Counted from the stretch's first letter, positions 43,293 to 52,502 are shown. The stretch is 64,000 bases of DNA from JARRKC01 sp037388505 (GCA_037388505.1 JARRKC010000012.1:1-64000); one strand, 5' to 3'. Numbers and translations are program-made. The notes: generated from the letters alone by a model not told the origin.

Positions 43293-45128
43293 TCAGTCGA
43301 GTTCGAATTTGGCCAGGTGTTCCTGACGGGAGACGCGGTTTTCGGCCGGTTGCTCGGACTTCAGCAGCAGGCAGTCCTCGATCACCAGAACGTCCATGTC
43401 GGTGGCCATGAAGCAGCGGTACGCATCCGAAGGCGTGCAGACGATCGGCTCGCCTCGCACGTTGAAGCTGGTGTTGATCAGGACGGGACTGCCCGTTATC
43501 TCCTCGAAGGTCTTCAGGAGCCGGTAGAACCGTCCGTGGCGCTGTGCGTCGACCGTCTGGACGCGGGCCGAGAAATCGACGTGAGTCACGGCCGGGATGA
43601 CCGAGCGGGGGATAGCGAGCTTGGAGAATCCTGGGGCCCTGGTCAGTTGATCCAGACATTCCGTGCGCTTGGCGCTGCGGACGTCCGCGACCAGAAGCAT
43701 GTACGGGCTGTCAGTGCCCCCATCCAGCGCGAAGTACTCACTCGCCTTCTCAGCCACCACGGCAGGAGCAAAGGGACGAAACGATTCGCGGAATTTGATC
43801 TTGAGGTTGAGGACACGCTGCATCTCTGAGGAGCGCGCGTCCCCAAGGATGCTTCGGCTTCCCAGTGCCCTGGGACCGAACTCCATGCGACCCTGGAACC
43901 ATCCAACGACGTGGCCCGAAGTAATCAGCTCACAAACGCGGCGACAGAGATCGTCCTCCGTCGGGATCCGCGAATAGGCGGCGTTCTTTCCGCGCAGGAA
44001 CCCTTCCACCGCTTCACCAGGAAAACGAGGGCCGAGCAGGGATCCCTCTTGAGAATCCGTTTCCATGATCGTGCGTGGATGGTCGAGAAGCTGGTGCCAA
44101 ACGAACAGGGCAGAACCGAGGGCTCCGCCGGCATCGCCGCTGGCCGGTTGCATCCAGAGCCGCTCGAAGGGTCCTTCACGAAGGATCCGACCGTTGGCGA
44201 CGCAATTCAGAGCGACGCCGCCCGCCAGGCACAGATGCCGCAAGCCGGTCACGTCCAAGGCGTGGCGTGCCATCCGCAGGAGGATTTCCTCGGTAACACT
44301 CTGTATGCTCGCTGCGACATCCATGTAGAAGTCGGTGATGGGCGACTCGCGTCGCCGAGGCGGCGCTCCGAACAACCGGTGGAACCGCTCGCTGGTCATG
44401 GTCAGGCCCTGGCAGTAGTTGAAGTACCGCATATCCATCCAGAACGAGCCGTCGGGTCGGATGTCGACCAGCCTGTCTCGAATCAAATCAGCAAAACGCG
44501 GCTTGCCGTAGGGTGCGAGCCCCATGAGCTTGTACTCACCGCTGTTCACCTTGAAGCCCGTGTAGTAGGTGAAGGCGGAGTAAAGCAGGCCCAGCGAATG
44601 GGGGAATCGGATCTCCCTCAGAATCTCGATCCGGTTGTCCCGCCCCCTCCCGATGGTCGCCGTCGACCATTCGCCGACGCCGTCAACGGTGAGAATGGCG
44701 GCTTCGGCGAACGGGCTTGGGAAGAAGGCGCTGGCGGCATGGGATTCGTGGTGCTCGAGAAACACATAGCGCCTGCGATACTGATTGTCCAGGCCCCGAT
44801 CGAGTGTGCGCTCAGCGAAAAGCTTCTCCTTCAACCAGAGGGGAAGCGCCTGGCGAAAGCTCCGAAAACCGCGCGGTGCGAAGGAGAAGTAGGTTTCGAC
44901 GAGCCGGTCGAATTTGAGGAGAGGCTTTTCGTAGAAGGCCACGTAGTCCAGGGCGGGTACGGTAAGCCCGGCCTCGGCGAGGCAGTAGTCGATGGCTTGG
45001 GCCGGGAACGCAGGGTCGTGCTTCTTGCGCGAGAAACGCTCCTCTTGGGCGGCTGCAACGATCTTGCCGTCCTGGAGCAGGGCAGCCGCCGAGTCGTGGT
45101 AAAAGGCCGAGATGCCGAGGATGTTCAT
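43293..45128 (-). CDS. NodU/CmcH-family carbamoyltransferase
   Basis: A 611-residue enzyme that transfers a carbamoyl group from carbamoyl phosphate to a hydroxyl of a sugar or other acceptor. The N-terminal Kae1-like domain starts ILGISAFYHDSAAALLQDG and has EHHESHAASAFFPSPF and LTVDGVGEWSTATIG. The central LCLAGGVALNCVANGRI and the C-terminal GRMEFGPRALGSRSILGDAR, FRPFAPAV, LINTSFNVRGEPIV segments are conserved. The neighbours SxtJ-like and DUF5989 form the usual trio. The acceptor is probably a surface glycan made by the adjacent genes. The ATG at 45128 meets the M24 stop. Confidence 0.92.
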   Translation of the reverse strand: MNILGISAFYHDSAAALLQDGKIVAAAQEERFSRKKHDPAFPAQAIDYCLAEAGLTVPALDYVAFYEKPLLKFDRLVETYFSFAPRGFRSFRQALPLWLKEKLFAERTLDRGLDNQYRRRYVFLEHHESHAASAFFPSPFAEAAILTVDGVGEWSTATIGRGRDNRIEILREIRFPHSLGLLYSAFTYYTGFKVNSGEYKLMGLAPYGKPRFADLIRDRLVDIRPDGSFWMDMRYFNYCQGLTMTSERFHRLFGAPPRRRESPITDFYMDVAASIQSVTEEILLRMARHALDVTGLRHLCLAGGVALNCVANGRILREGPFERLWMQPASGDAGGALGSALFVWHQLLDHPRTIMETDSQEGSLLGPRFPGEAVEGFLRGKNAAYSRIPTEDDLCRRVCELITSGHVVGWFQGRMEFGPRALGSRSILGDARSSEMQRVLNLKIKFRESFRPFAPAVVAEKASEYFALDGGTDSPYMLLVADVRSAKRTECLDQLTRAPGFSKLAIPRSVIPAVTHVDFSARVQTVDAQRHGRFYRLLKTFEEITGSPVLINTSFNVRGEPIVCTPSDAYRCFMATDMDVLVIEDCLLLKSEQPAENRVSRQEHLAKFELD

Positions 45129-46322
45129 CTAGTCGAGCGAAAACGAGATAAGCTCCTCCTGAGGGGGCGTGGTGACTTCGACCCCGTCCTCCTTGACGAA
45201 GACGTCAATCTCACTACGAATTCCGAAATCAGGCAGATAGATGCCGGGCTCAATAGTGCAGCAGACGCCGGGTAGAACTTCCCGGTTGTCGTGTGTTTCC
45301 AGGTTGTCGAAGTTCACACCGTTGCCGTGAACCTCATGGCCGAGATTGTGCCCCGTGCGATGGATGAAATACTCGCCGTAGCCTTTGTCCTGGATGACCT
45401 TGCGCACGGCATCGTCCACCTCCCAGCCGTGGACGACGTGGCCACGAGCGAGGCGCCGATTCAAGAATTCGACACCGGTGTCCCGGGCCTGGCGAACCAC
45501 CTCGAAGACCTCCGCCACGCGCGGTGGAACCGACGATCCCATCCAGGCGGTCCAGGTGATATCGGCAAAGACGGACTCGGCATCGATGTGGCGCGCCCAG
45601 AGGTCGATCAGCAAGAGGCTCTCGGCTTGGATGGAGGAGTGGTGGGCGGGTTCCGGGCCGTAGTGAGGATTGCCGGCGTTCTGGTTGACGGCCACGATCG
45701 GTGGGAAGTCCGTTTCCAGCTCTTCCTTGGCCAGCCGCCTCATGATGAACTCCTGGATCGCCAGCTCGTCGGAGTGCCCCTGGTCCCGAATCTGCTCGAC
45801 CGCCAACTCGAAAGCTTCACGGACCAACGCCGTGATGATGTTGGCGGTGCGACGGTGGCCTTGGAGACGCTTGGCGTCCCAAACGCATTCGAATTGCTGA
45901 ACGAGGTCGGCCGAAGTGACGACTTCGACTCCGCTCTGACGAATCAGTTCGAGCATTCCTCCGTCCACCTTCGATACGTACGGTACGTCATTCCGAGGGG
46001 AGTACTGCATGGCGACCTTGGTGTGTCCGTTCAGAGCAGCCGCGAGAATCTCGTGCAGGGCCGTCCATTCCAGGTAGACCTGTTTTTCCCCGGGCAGGGC
46101 ATCCAGACGGCCGGCCTCGATGCGATGCACGATTTTCGTGGGCATCCCTTCAGCAGGTATCAGGTAGAGCCAGCGGCGAGTCGCATGGGATGCGGGATCG
46201 AGCCCGAGAATGCGGTACGCAATCGGGTCGCTGCCCCGAAAGTCGAAGAAGAGCCAAGCTGACAGGCCGCTCTCCTTGAGCAGCGCCTGAATCTCTGAGA
46301 TCAGTGTAGCGCCGTCGCTCAT
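45129..46322 (-). CDS. M24-family metallopeptidase (Xaa-Pro aminopeptidase-like)
   Basis: A 397-residue protein with a creatinase-like N-terminal domain and a pita-bread C-terminal domain. The five metal ligands can be assigned: Asp in LLLIDLWARH, Asp in VFADITWTAW, His in FIHRTGHNLGHEVHG, Glu in CTIEPGIYLPD and Glu in IRSEIDVFV. It would remove N-terminal residues before proline or act on a related small substrate. There is no signal peptide. The start at 46322 overlaps the PlsC stop (ATGA), and its stop abuts the carbamoyltransferase start, so plsC, M24 and the carbamoyltransferase gene are read as one unit. Confidence 0.9.
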   Translation of the reverse strand: MSDGATLISEIQALLKESGLSAWLFFDFRGSDPIAYRILGLDPASHATRRWLYLIPAEGMPTKIVHRIEAGRLDALPGEKQVYLEWTALHEILAAALNGHTKVAMQYSPRNDVPYVSKVDGGMLELIRQSGVEVVTSADLVQQFECVWDAKRLQGHRRTANIITALVREAFELAVEQIRDQGHSDELAIQEFIMRRLAKEELETDFPPIVAVNQNAGNPHYGPEPAHHSSIQAESLLLIDLWARHIDAESVFADITWTAWMGSSVPPRVAEVFEVVRQARDTGVEFLNRRLARGHVVHGWEVDDAVRKVIQDKGYGEYFIHRTGHNLGHEVHGNGVNFDNLETHDNREVLPGVCCTIEPGIYLPDFGIRSEIDVFVKEDGVEVTTPPQEELISFSLD

Positions 46323-47047
46323 TCCAGTTCATACCTTTCCAGGATCGTCTTCCGGACCCTTTCGGCCAATTCCTCGAGACGACAGTTCCTGTAGTCTGAG
46401 AAATCAATCGGTGGATGGATGATCATCGACATCGGCCCTGGGTGAATGATAACCGAGCCTCTCTGGAGGCGTCGATGGGCCCCTGTGATCGTCACGGGCA
46501 CGATGGGGGCCTCCGCATGCTTCGGAAGCAGGAAAGCGCCGCGCTTGAAACGGACCGTCACACCATCCAGCGTTCGCATGCCTTCCGGGTAAATGACGAA
46601 GGACAGGCCCTCCCGAATCTTCTTGGCCACGTCCTGGTAGGAGCGGAGCGTCTGCCGGGGGTTCCGGCTGACGACCGGGATGTTGCCGGAACGTTTGAGG
46701 TGCCACCCCAGGAAAGGAATGCGAAACAGCGAAGCCTTGGCGGCGAACCGGAACTGGAAGGGCAGATAGTGGAGGAATGCCCAGTGGTCGAACATGCTGA
46801 GGTGATTGGCCATGAAAACGTATCCTCGCCCGCGCTTCAGGTACTGAAGGCCCTCGACCTCAACCTCGACCCGCGACACGAAGAAGATGAAGGCGGCCCA
46901 TTGGCGGGCGCACCAGTGCTGCAATCGCCCCGAGTGATCGACGAGCGAAAAGGCGACACTCAAGGTGGAGAGGAATCCCGTCATGAGCAAAATGACGGGG
47001 ACTCTCCAGAAGGAATTCAGAACAGGAAGAAACTCGCCTTTCCGCAT
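46319..47047 (-). CDS. 1-acyl-sn-glycerol-3-phosphate acyltransferase-like (PlsC)
   Basis: A protein of about 242 residues with an N-terminal hydrophobic segment (VPVILLMTGFLSTLSVAFSL). The acyltransferase motif I is ANHLSMFDHW (H-x4-D), motif II region is FLGWHLKRSGNIPV, motif III is IYPEGMRT and motif IV has APIVPVTI. It transfers an acyl chain to lysophosphatidate at the inner membrane. The ATG at 47047 (MRKGEFLPVL) is used although no clear ribosome site is visible; an in-frame GTG at 47074 is possible. The gene opens the minus-strand unit and is preceded by the 47100-47456 repeat element. Confidence 0.88.
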   Translation of the reverse strand: MRKGEFLPVLNSFWRVPVILLMTGFLSTLSVAFSLVDHSGRLQHWCARQWAAFIFFVSRVEVEVEGLQYLKRGRGYVFMANHLSMFDHWAFLHYLPFQFRFAAKASLFRIPFLGWHLKRSGNIPVVSRNPRQTLRSYQDVAKKIREGLSFVIYPEGMRTLDGVTVRFKRGAFLLPKHAEAPIVPVTITGAHRRLQRGSVIIHPGPMSMIIHPPIDFSDYRNCRLEELAERVRKTILERYELE

Positions 47048-47099
47048 GGAGGTGACAATTCTTGCACGATGCACGGGAGGTGTCGATGAGGGGGACGTG

Positions 47100-47456
47100 G
47101 GATTTGAGATTCAGGGATTTAAGGGATTTAAGGGATTGGGGGATTTGGGGGGAGGAGAGCTGCGGCTTTGCCGCAATCCGGCGTTCTCGATGAAGTGGAG
47201 TCGAGAGAGGCAAGTTGCATAGGAGATTTGCGATTGTCGGTGGGCGGGCAGGCCAGGGATGAACACCGACCGACACGGACCGACACGGACCGACACGGAC
47301 CGACACGGACGAACACGGACGAACACGGACGAACTGACACTGACGGGAAGACTCCCACTCCCCCAATCCCTTAATCCCCTAATCCTCCAATCCTCCAATC
47401 CTCCAATCCCTTAAATTCCTGAATCCCCCAACTCCAAATCGCAAATTGGGATTTCC
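47100..47456. repeat. Compound intergenic repeat: G-rich arm, 10-nt array, C-rich arm
   Basis: This fills the 438-base gene-free gap between plsC and rfbB. The left arm (47100-47155) repeats GGGATTTAA/GGGATTGG. A hairpin TGCGGC-TTT-GCCGCA lies at 47161-47175. The centre (47262-47343) is about eight tandem units of CGGACCGACA grading into CGGACGAACA. The right arm (47356-47440) repeats the octamer AATCCCTT / AATCCTCC, largely complementary to the left arm. Related elements lie at 49481-49672, 59753-59944 and 63026-63235. Confidence 0.8.
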
Positions 47457-47485
47457 GCTATACTGCTTCGTCAACGGGAGGATCA

Positions 47486-48586
47486 GTGGAAGATCTGTAC
47501 ATCGTTACCGGTGGGGCCGGATTCATTGGCTCGAACTTCGTGCGCGCCTGTCTCGAGAAAACGGACGCCCGTGTCCTCGTTCTGGACAAATTGACCTACG
47601 CCGGGAACCTGGAGAGTCTGGAGGACTGCGAATCCGATCCCCGATTCGGCTTCATCCACGGCGACATCGCCGACCGGAAGCTCGTCCACCGTCTGGTCAT
47701 GGAAGGACAGCCTTCCGCCATCCTCAATTTTGCGGCAGAAACGCACGTAGATCGCTCCATCGACGAGCCGGAAGCCTTCGTAAACACGAACGTCGTCGGG
47801 ACCTTCGTCCTGCTCGATGAAGCACGTCTCTATTGGCAGTCCATGTCCGAGGACGCGAGATCCCGGTTTCGCTTTCTTCAAGTTTCCACCGACGAGGTGT
47901 ATGGGAGTCTCGGATCGGACGGCGCTTTCTCCGAGACAACTCCGGTGTGCCCCAACTCCCCCTATTCTGCTTCGAAGGCGTCGGCGGATCATTTCGTCCA
48001 TGCCTTCAACGCCACCTACGGCCTGCCCGCGCTCATTACGAATTGCTCGAACAACTACGGGCCCTTTCAGTTCCCCGAGAAACTCATTCCGCTGATGATC
48101 CTCAATGCTCTGGAAGGGCGTCCATTGCCCATCTACGGAGACGGTGGCAACGTCCGCGACTGGCTGTTCGTGGAGGACCACTGTTCGGGGATCCTCGAGG
48201 TTCTCGGAAAAGGACGCTGCGGCGAGCGCTACAACCTGGGCGGGAAATGCGAGAAGAGGAACGTCGAGATCGTCGATCTCCTGTGCGAGATTCTGGACGA
48301 TCTCAGGCCGACGAGCAGGAACGCCGCGCTGAAGAAGACGGGAGTCCGGCACTACTCCGAGTTGAAGACTTTCGTTCCGGATCGGCCCGGTCATGATCGA
48401 CGTTATGCCATGGATACGAGCAGGGTGGAGTCGGAACTGGGGTGGCAGCCGTCCAACACGCTCGAGTCAGGACTGAGGAAGACGGTGCTGTGGTACCTGG
48501 ACAACCTGGACTGGTGCGAAGCGGTTCAGGCCAGGGGCTATCGGCGTGAACGTCTGGGCCTCAGCCAGTCAGGCGGAGAATCATGA
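47486..48586 (+). CDS. rfbB: dTDP-glucose 4,6-dehydratase
   Basis: A 366-residue extended SDR that converts dTDP-glucose to dTDP-4-keto-6-deoxyglucose for rhamnose and other deoxysugars. The NAD site is VTGGAGFIGSNFV, the catalytic set is in STDEVYGSLG (T-D-E) and YSASKASADHFVHAF (Y-x3-K). NFAAETHVDRSIDEPEAFVN, TNCSNNYGPFQFPEKLIPLM and YGDGGNVRDWLFVEDH are typical of RmlB. GGGAGGA lies eight bases before the GTG start. The rfbA gene begins at the overlapping ATGA. rfbC and rfbD are not seen in the window. Confidence 0.95.
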   Translation: MEDLYIVTGGAGFIGSNFVRACLEKTDARVLVLDKLTYAGNLESLEDCESDPRFGFIHGDIADRKLVHRLVMEGQPSAILNFAAETHVDRSIDEPEAFVNTNVVGTFVLLDEARLYWQSMSEDARSRFRFLQVSTDEVYGSLGSDGAFSETTPVCPNSPYSASKASADHFVHAFNATYGLPALITNCSNNYGPFQFPEKLIPLMILNALEGRPLPIYGDGGNVRDWLFVEDHCSGILEVLGKGRCGERYNLGGKCEKRNVEIVDLLCEILDDLRPTSRNAALKKTGVRHYSELKTFVPDRPGHDRRYAMDTSRVESELGWQPSNTLESGLRKTVLWYLDNLDWCEAVQARGYRRERLGLSQSGGES

Positions 48587-49476
48587 AGGGAATCGTACTG
48601 GCAGGCGGAGCCGGAACGCGGCTCTATCCTCTGACGAGGGCGATCAGCAAGCAACTCGTACCGGTCTATGACAAGCCGATGATCTACTATCCGTTGTCGG
48701 TACTGATGCTGGCCGGCATTCGGGACATCCTGATCATCACGACTCCGCAGGATCGGGCTTCCTTCGAGAACCTCCTGGGCGACGGAAGCGGCTTCGGTCT
48801 GCGGTTCCAGTTCGCCACTCAAGAGACCCCGGCAGGCATCGCTCAGGCATTCCTGATCGGACGTGAATTCATCGCCGACGATCGCGTCGCCCTGATACTT
48901 GGGGACAATCTGCTCTACGGGCACGGTTTGTCGGAGTGTCTGCGGCGCTCGGCTGGTCGAGAGCAGGGCGCGACGGTTTTCGCCTATGCCGTCAGTGATC
49001 CCGAACGTTACGGGGTCGTCGACTTCGACGGTGACGGTCGGGCCGTGCACATCGAAGAAAAGCCCTCGAAACCACGTTCGAACTTCGCCGTGACCGGCCT
49101 CTATTTCTACGATAACCGGGTCGTCGAGATCGCCGCCGGGCTGAAGCCTTCCGGGCGCGGAGAGTTGGAGATCACCGACGTCAACCGGGTTTATCTGGAA
49201 GAAGGGTCGCTGCAGGTCGAGAAGCTGGGGAGGGGCGTCGCCTGGCTCGACACCGGAACGCCCGCTTCATTGCTTCAGGCCTCGAACTTCATCCAAACCC
49301 TGGAGCAGCGACAAGGCCTGATGGTCGCCTGTCTGGAAGAAATCGCCCTGCACATGGGCTACCTCAGCCGGGAGGAAGTCAAAGCGCGGGCGCAGACGAT
49401 GGCTTCCAGTTCCTACGGAGCGTATCTCAAGCGCCTGGTGGAAGCAAAGGGCGACGACCCGCAGTTTGAGATTTGA
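48583..49476 (+). CDS. rfbA: Glucose-1-phosphate thymidylyltransferase
   Basis: A 297-residue nucleotidyltransferase that makes dTDP-glucose from dTTP and glucose 1-phosphate, the step before RfbB. It starts KGIVLAGGAGTRLYPLTRAI with the G-x-G-T-R-L loop and the Lys of PVYDKPMIYYPLS; LILGDNLLYGHG carries the metal-binding Asp, and FAVTGLYFYDN, GRGELEITDVN and GRGVAWLDTGT complete the RmlA pattern. The ATGA overlap with rfbB indicates translational coupling. The octamer repeat element at 49481 begins five bases after the stop codon. Confidence 0.95.
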   Translation: MKGIVLAGGAGTRLYPLTRAISKQLVPVYDKPMIYYPLSVLMLAGIRDILIITTPQDRASFENLLGDGSGFGLRFQFATQETPAGIAQAFLIGREFIADDRVALILGDNLLYGHGLSECLRRSAGREQGATVFAYAVSDPERYGVVDFDGDGRAVHIEEKPSKPRSNFAVTGLYFYDNRVVEIAAGLKPSGRGELEITDVNRVYLEEGSLQVEKLGRGVAWLDTGTPASLLQASNFIQTLEQRQGLMVACLEEIALHMGYLSREEVKARAQTMASSSYGAYLKRLVEAKGDDPQFEI

Positions 49477-49480
49477 GCGC

Positions 49481-49672
49481 GGATTAAGGGATTAAGGGAT
49501 TAAGAGGATTTGGCGGATTGGCGGATTGGGGAGACGAGAGTGGGCGGCTCCTCCGGCAGTTCGACAAAGCTGGCCGGCACCCGGAATCTGGTGTTCCACT
49601 CCCCCAATCCCTTAATCCCCTAATCCCCTAATCCCCTAATCCCTTAATCCCTTAAATCCCCTGAACCTCTCT
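49481..49672. repeat. Octamer repeat element with complementary arms and a G4-capable tract
   Basis: GGATTAAG is repeated three times (49481-49504), followed by GGCGGATT units to about 49531. After a 68-base spacer, 49600-49672 holds octamers of AATCCCTT / CTAATCCC. The run CCCC-TAAT-CCCC-TAAT-CCCC-TAAT-CCC (49617-49643) puts four G-runs with 4-base loops on the minus strand. The two arms can pair. The element fills most of the gap between rfbA and polA. Confidence 0.8.
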
Positions 49673-49723
49673 TCTCCCCTAATCCCGAGTTCCTGTGAAG
49701 TCGTTGTGCTAACATGATTTGCC

Positions 49724-52333
49724 GTGGCACGACTTTTCCTGGTCGACGGGATGTCGCACATTTACCGCGCGTACTACGCGATCCAGGGTCTAACCAACCG
49801 GCAAGGCCTCTCCACGAATGCCGTATTCGGCTTCACCACCATGCTGCGGAAGCTGATGCAGGACGAGCACCCCGAGTATCTTGCCGTGACCCTGGAAAGC
49901 AAAGGTCCGACCGTACGCCACGAGCAGTTCCGCGAATACAAGGCTCATCGTCCGAAGATGCCTGAGGATCTGGCAGAACAGCTGCCCTACATTCTCAGGC
50001 TTTGCGAGGCCATGAAGATCCCCGTTCTCCGCTACGAGGGATACGAAGCGGATGATGTCATCGGCACTCTGAGCACGCTGGCGGAAGGGGAGTCGGGACT
50101 GGACGTGGTCATCGTGACGATCGACAAAGACCTGCTTCAGCTGGTCAACGATCGCATTTGGGTTCTCGATACGCGAAGCGACACCCGGTATACACCCCAG
50201 AAGGTCGAGGAGAAATGGGGCGTACGGCCAGATCAGATCATCGATGTCTTGAGCCTTATCGGTGATACTTCCGACAACATACCCGGCGCACCCGGCATCG
50301 GAGACAAGGGCGCCAAGTCGCTCATCGCCGAATTCGGAGGCCTCGATGCCCTGCTCGAGAACTCCAGTAAGGTCTCGCGTAAGAGTTATCGGACCAGCCT
50401 GCAGGAAAACGAAGCGAGTATCCGTCAGAGTCGAGAACTTCTCCGAGTCTACCGAGATCTTCCGCTGGAGCTCGATCTGAAGCAACTCGAGGTGGAGGAG
50501 CCCGATCTCGATGCCTTGCGCGGTCTCTTCCAGGAGCTCGACTTCACGACTCTCCTCGATGATCTTCCCAATGACTCAAAGGCGCCGGAACTCAGGGTGA
50601 ACCGGATCGGAAGTCGTGAAGAGCTGGAGGCACTCTGGGGGCGTATCGAGGGAAGCCGTACGGCAGTGGCAGTGTGGTACAGGGAGGAGACAGAGGCGGC
50701 GAACCCGTTCCAGGGGATTGCCTTGTGCGACGATCCAAAGTCGGCGTGCTTCATTCCGGCGGAGGTCATCGCTGTATCGTCCGACCTCCTCGAGCAGATG
50801 TTCTCGAAGGATTCTCCGTGGGTCTTCCACGATCTCAAGCCGTGGCTCCTGGCAGCGCATCGGGCGGGATGGAAGCTCGATGGGATGCCGGGGGCACTCG
50901 ACACCATGCTGATGGCGTACCTCCTGGAGCCCAACCAACGGGACTTCTCTCTCCAAAAGGTGGCGGAGTCCTACCTGGGCTTCAATCTCGAGAGCCAGGC
51001 AACCGGCCTCCTCCTTCAGAACGAGAAGCCGATGGACCTCTGTCGGCAGGCGATGGGAACGCTCCTGCTGACACGAACTCTGCTGCCCAGAGTCCGTGAG
51101 AAAGGGCTCGAGCGACTCCTGCTCGAAACCGAAATGCCCCTCGTCCAGGTTCTGGCCGACATGGAGTGGACCGGGGTCCGAGTGGACACCGAACTGCTCG
51201 ATCAGATCTCCAGGGAGCTGGACACTGAGATCGCTTCGCTGAGTGCGAAGATTTTCAGGACTGCCGGAGAGGAATTCAATCTCAATTCGCCTCGGCAACT
51301 TGCGCACATCCTCTTCGAGAAATTGAACTTGCCGAGCTCGCGGAGGACCGGCAAAGCTGGACACTACTCAACAGGAGTGGAGGTGCTCGAGGAGCTGGCC
51401 TACACCTACGACATCGCACAACAGATCCTGGATTACCGGGAACTCGCGAAGCTGAAGGGCACCTACGCGGATGCACTGCCCAAGTTGGTCGATCCGCGAA
51501 GCGGACGGATCCACACCTCTTATAACCAGATGGTGGCCTCGACCGGACGACTCTCCTCGAGCAATCCAAACCTGCAAAACATCCCGATTCGCACAGAACA
51601 GGGCCGTAGGATTCGGCGGGCTTTCGTCGCCGAGCCGGGCTGGTTGATGCTTTCGGCCGATTACTCCCAGATCGAACTGCGAGTGATGGCTCATCTCTCG
51701 GAAGACCCCGTGCTGGTCGAAGCCTTTCGAAACGACGAGGACATTCACGAACGGACGGCGCGGGAAGTGTTCGGTCCGAACAGTCCCCTCGATCCACGCG
51801 AGCAGCGTCGTCGAGCCAAGGTGATCAACTTCGGCATCATGTACGGGTTGAGTGCCTACGGGCTGGCCAAGGGCCTGAAGATCGAACGTTCCGAGGCGCA
51901 GCGCTTCATCGATGACTACTTTCAGCGGTATTCGGGGGTCAGCCAGTGGATTCAGCGTACCCTCGAGGATGCGGAAAAGTGTGGATATGTGGCGACGCTG
52001 TTCGGTCGCATTCGTCAGATTCCGGAGATATCGAGCCGGAACCGCAACCTCCGCGAGTTCGCCAGGCGCACGGCCATCAACGCGCCGATTCAGGGAACGG
52101 CGGCCGATCTGATCAAGATGGCGATGGTGTCGATCAGCCGGCGCCTCAGGCGGGAAGGCTGGAAGAGCAAGTTGACCATGCAGGTTCACGATGAGCTGGT
52201 GTTCGAGGCCGAGCCTGGAGAAGTCGAGGCGCTCTGCGAAGCCGTCCGCGAGGAAATGGAAGGCGTCGTTACGATGAGCGTCCCCCTCAAAGTGGACCTT
52301 CATACCGGGGCCTCCTGGTACGAGGCGAAATAA
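49724..52333 (+). CDS. polA: DNA polymerase I
   Basis: An 869-residue family A polymerase for repair and Okazaki-fragment processing. The 5' nuclease domain starts LFLVDGMSHIYRAYYAIQGL and holds EADDVIGTL, IVTIDKDLLQLV and PGIGDKGAKSL. The middle 3'-5' exonuclease-like domain lacks motif I (VAVWYREETEA where D-x-E is expected), so proofreading is probably absent, although DTMLMAYLLEP remains. Polymerase motifs are intact: LSADYSQIELR (A), RRRAKVINFGIMYGLS (B) and QVHDELVFE (C). The GTG at 49724 is used because it opens the nuclease domain directly. The upstream gap is filled by the octamer element. Confidence 0.95.
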   Translation: MARLFLVDGMSHIYRAYYAIQGLTNRQGLSTNAVFGFTTMLRKLMQDEHPEYLAVTLESKGPTVRHEQFREYKAHRPKMPEDLAEQLPYILRLCEAMKIPVLRYEGYEADDVIGTLSTLAEGESGLDVVIVTIDKDLLQLVNDRIWVLDTRSDTRYTPQKVEEKWGVRPDQIIDVLSLIGDTSDNIPGAPGIGDKGAKSLIAEFGGLDALLENSSKVSRKSYRTSLQENEASIRQSRELLRVYRDLPLELDLKQLEVEEPDLDALRGLFQELDFTTLLDDLPNDSKAPELRVNRIGSREELEALWGRIEGSRTAVAVWYREETEAANPFQGIALCDDPKSACFIPAEVIAVSSDLLEQMFSKDSPWVFHDLKPWLLAAHRAGWKLDGMPGALDTMLMAYLLEPNQRDFSLQKVAESYLGFNLESQATGLLLQNEKPMDLCRQAMGTLLLTRTLLPRVREKGLERLLLETEMPLVQVLADMEWTGVRVDTELLDQISRELDTEIASLSAKIFRTAGEEFNLNSPRQLAHILFEKLNLPSSRRTGKAGHYSTGVEVLEELAYTYDIAQQILDYRELAKLKGTYADALPKLVDPRSGRIHTSYNQMVASTGRLSSSNPNLQNIPIRTEQGRRIRRAFVAEPGWLMLSADYSQIELRVMAHLSEDPVLVEAFRNDEDIHERTAREVFGPNSPLDPREQRRRAKVINFGIMYGLSAYGLAKGLKIERSEAQRFIDDYFQRYSGVSQWIQRTLEDAEKCGYVATLFGRIRQIPEISSRNRNLREFARRTAINAPIQGTAADLIKMAMVSISRRLRREGWKSKLTMQVHDELVFEAEPGEVEALCEAVREEMEGVVTMSVPLKVDLHTGASWYEAK

Positions 52334-52467
52334 GTCCCTTTCCCATCAGATCGATGCGCTGTAGAATAAAGGGTTAGCACTTCGTGGGGAATAACCGGAA
52401 GGGAGACGCCAACTCCGCGACTCTGTGGTTTGCGCGGGAACACCGTAGACTCCTTTCACTTGGGGTT

Positions 52468-52493
52468 GGAACTTTAGGCAACTTCTCTCGTTT
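52468..52493 (+). promoter_or_regulatory. ECF-type promoter of the sigma operon
   Basis: GGAAC (52468-52472) and CGTTT (52489-52493) are separated by 16 bases, the classic arrangement for ECF sigma factor promoters. It lies directly before an ECF sigma gene, implying autoregulation. Transcription would start about 3-5 bases before the ATG at 52503, giving a nearly leaderless message. Confidence 0.65.
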
Positions 52494-52502
52494 AACTACT
52501 AG

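Noticed and set aside
47262..47343. CRISPR array
   Set aside because: The tandem unit is 10 bases with no unique spacers, and no cas genes are nearby.
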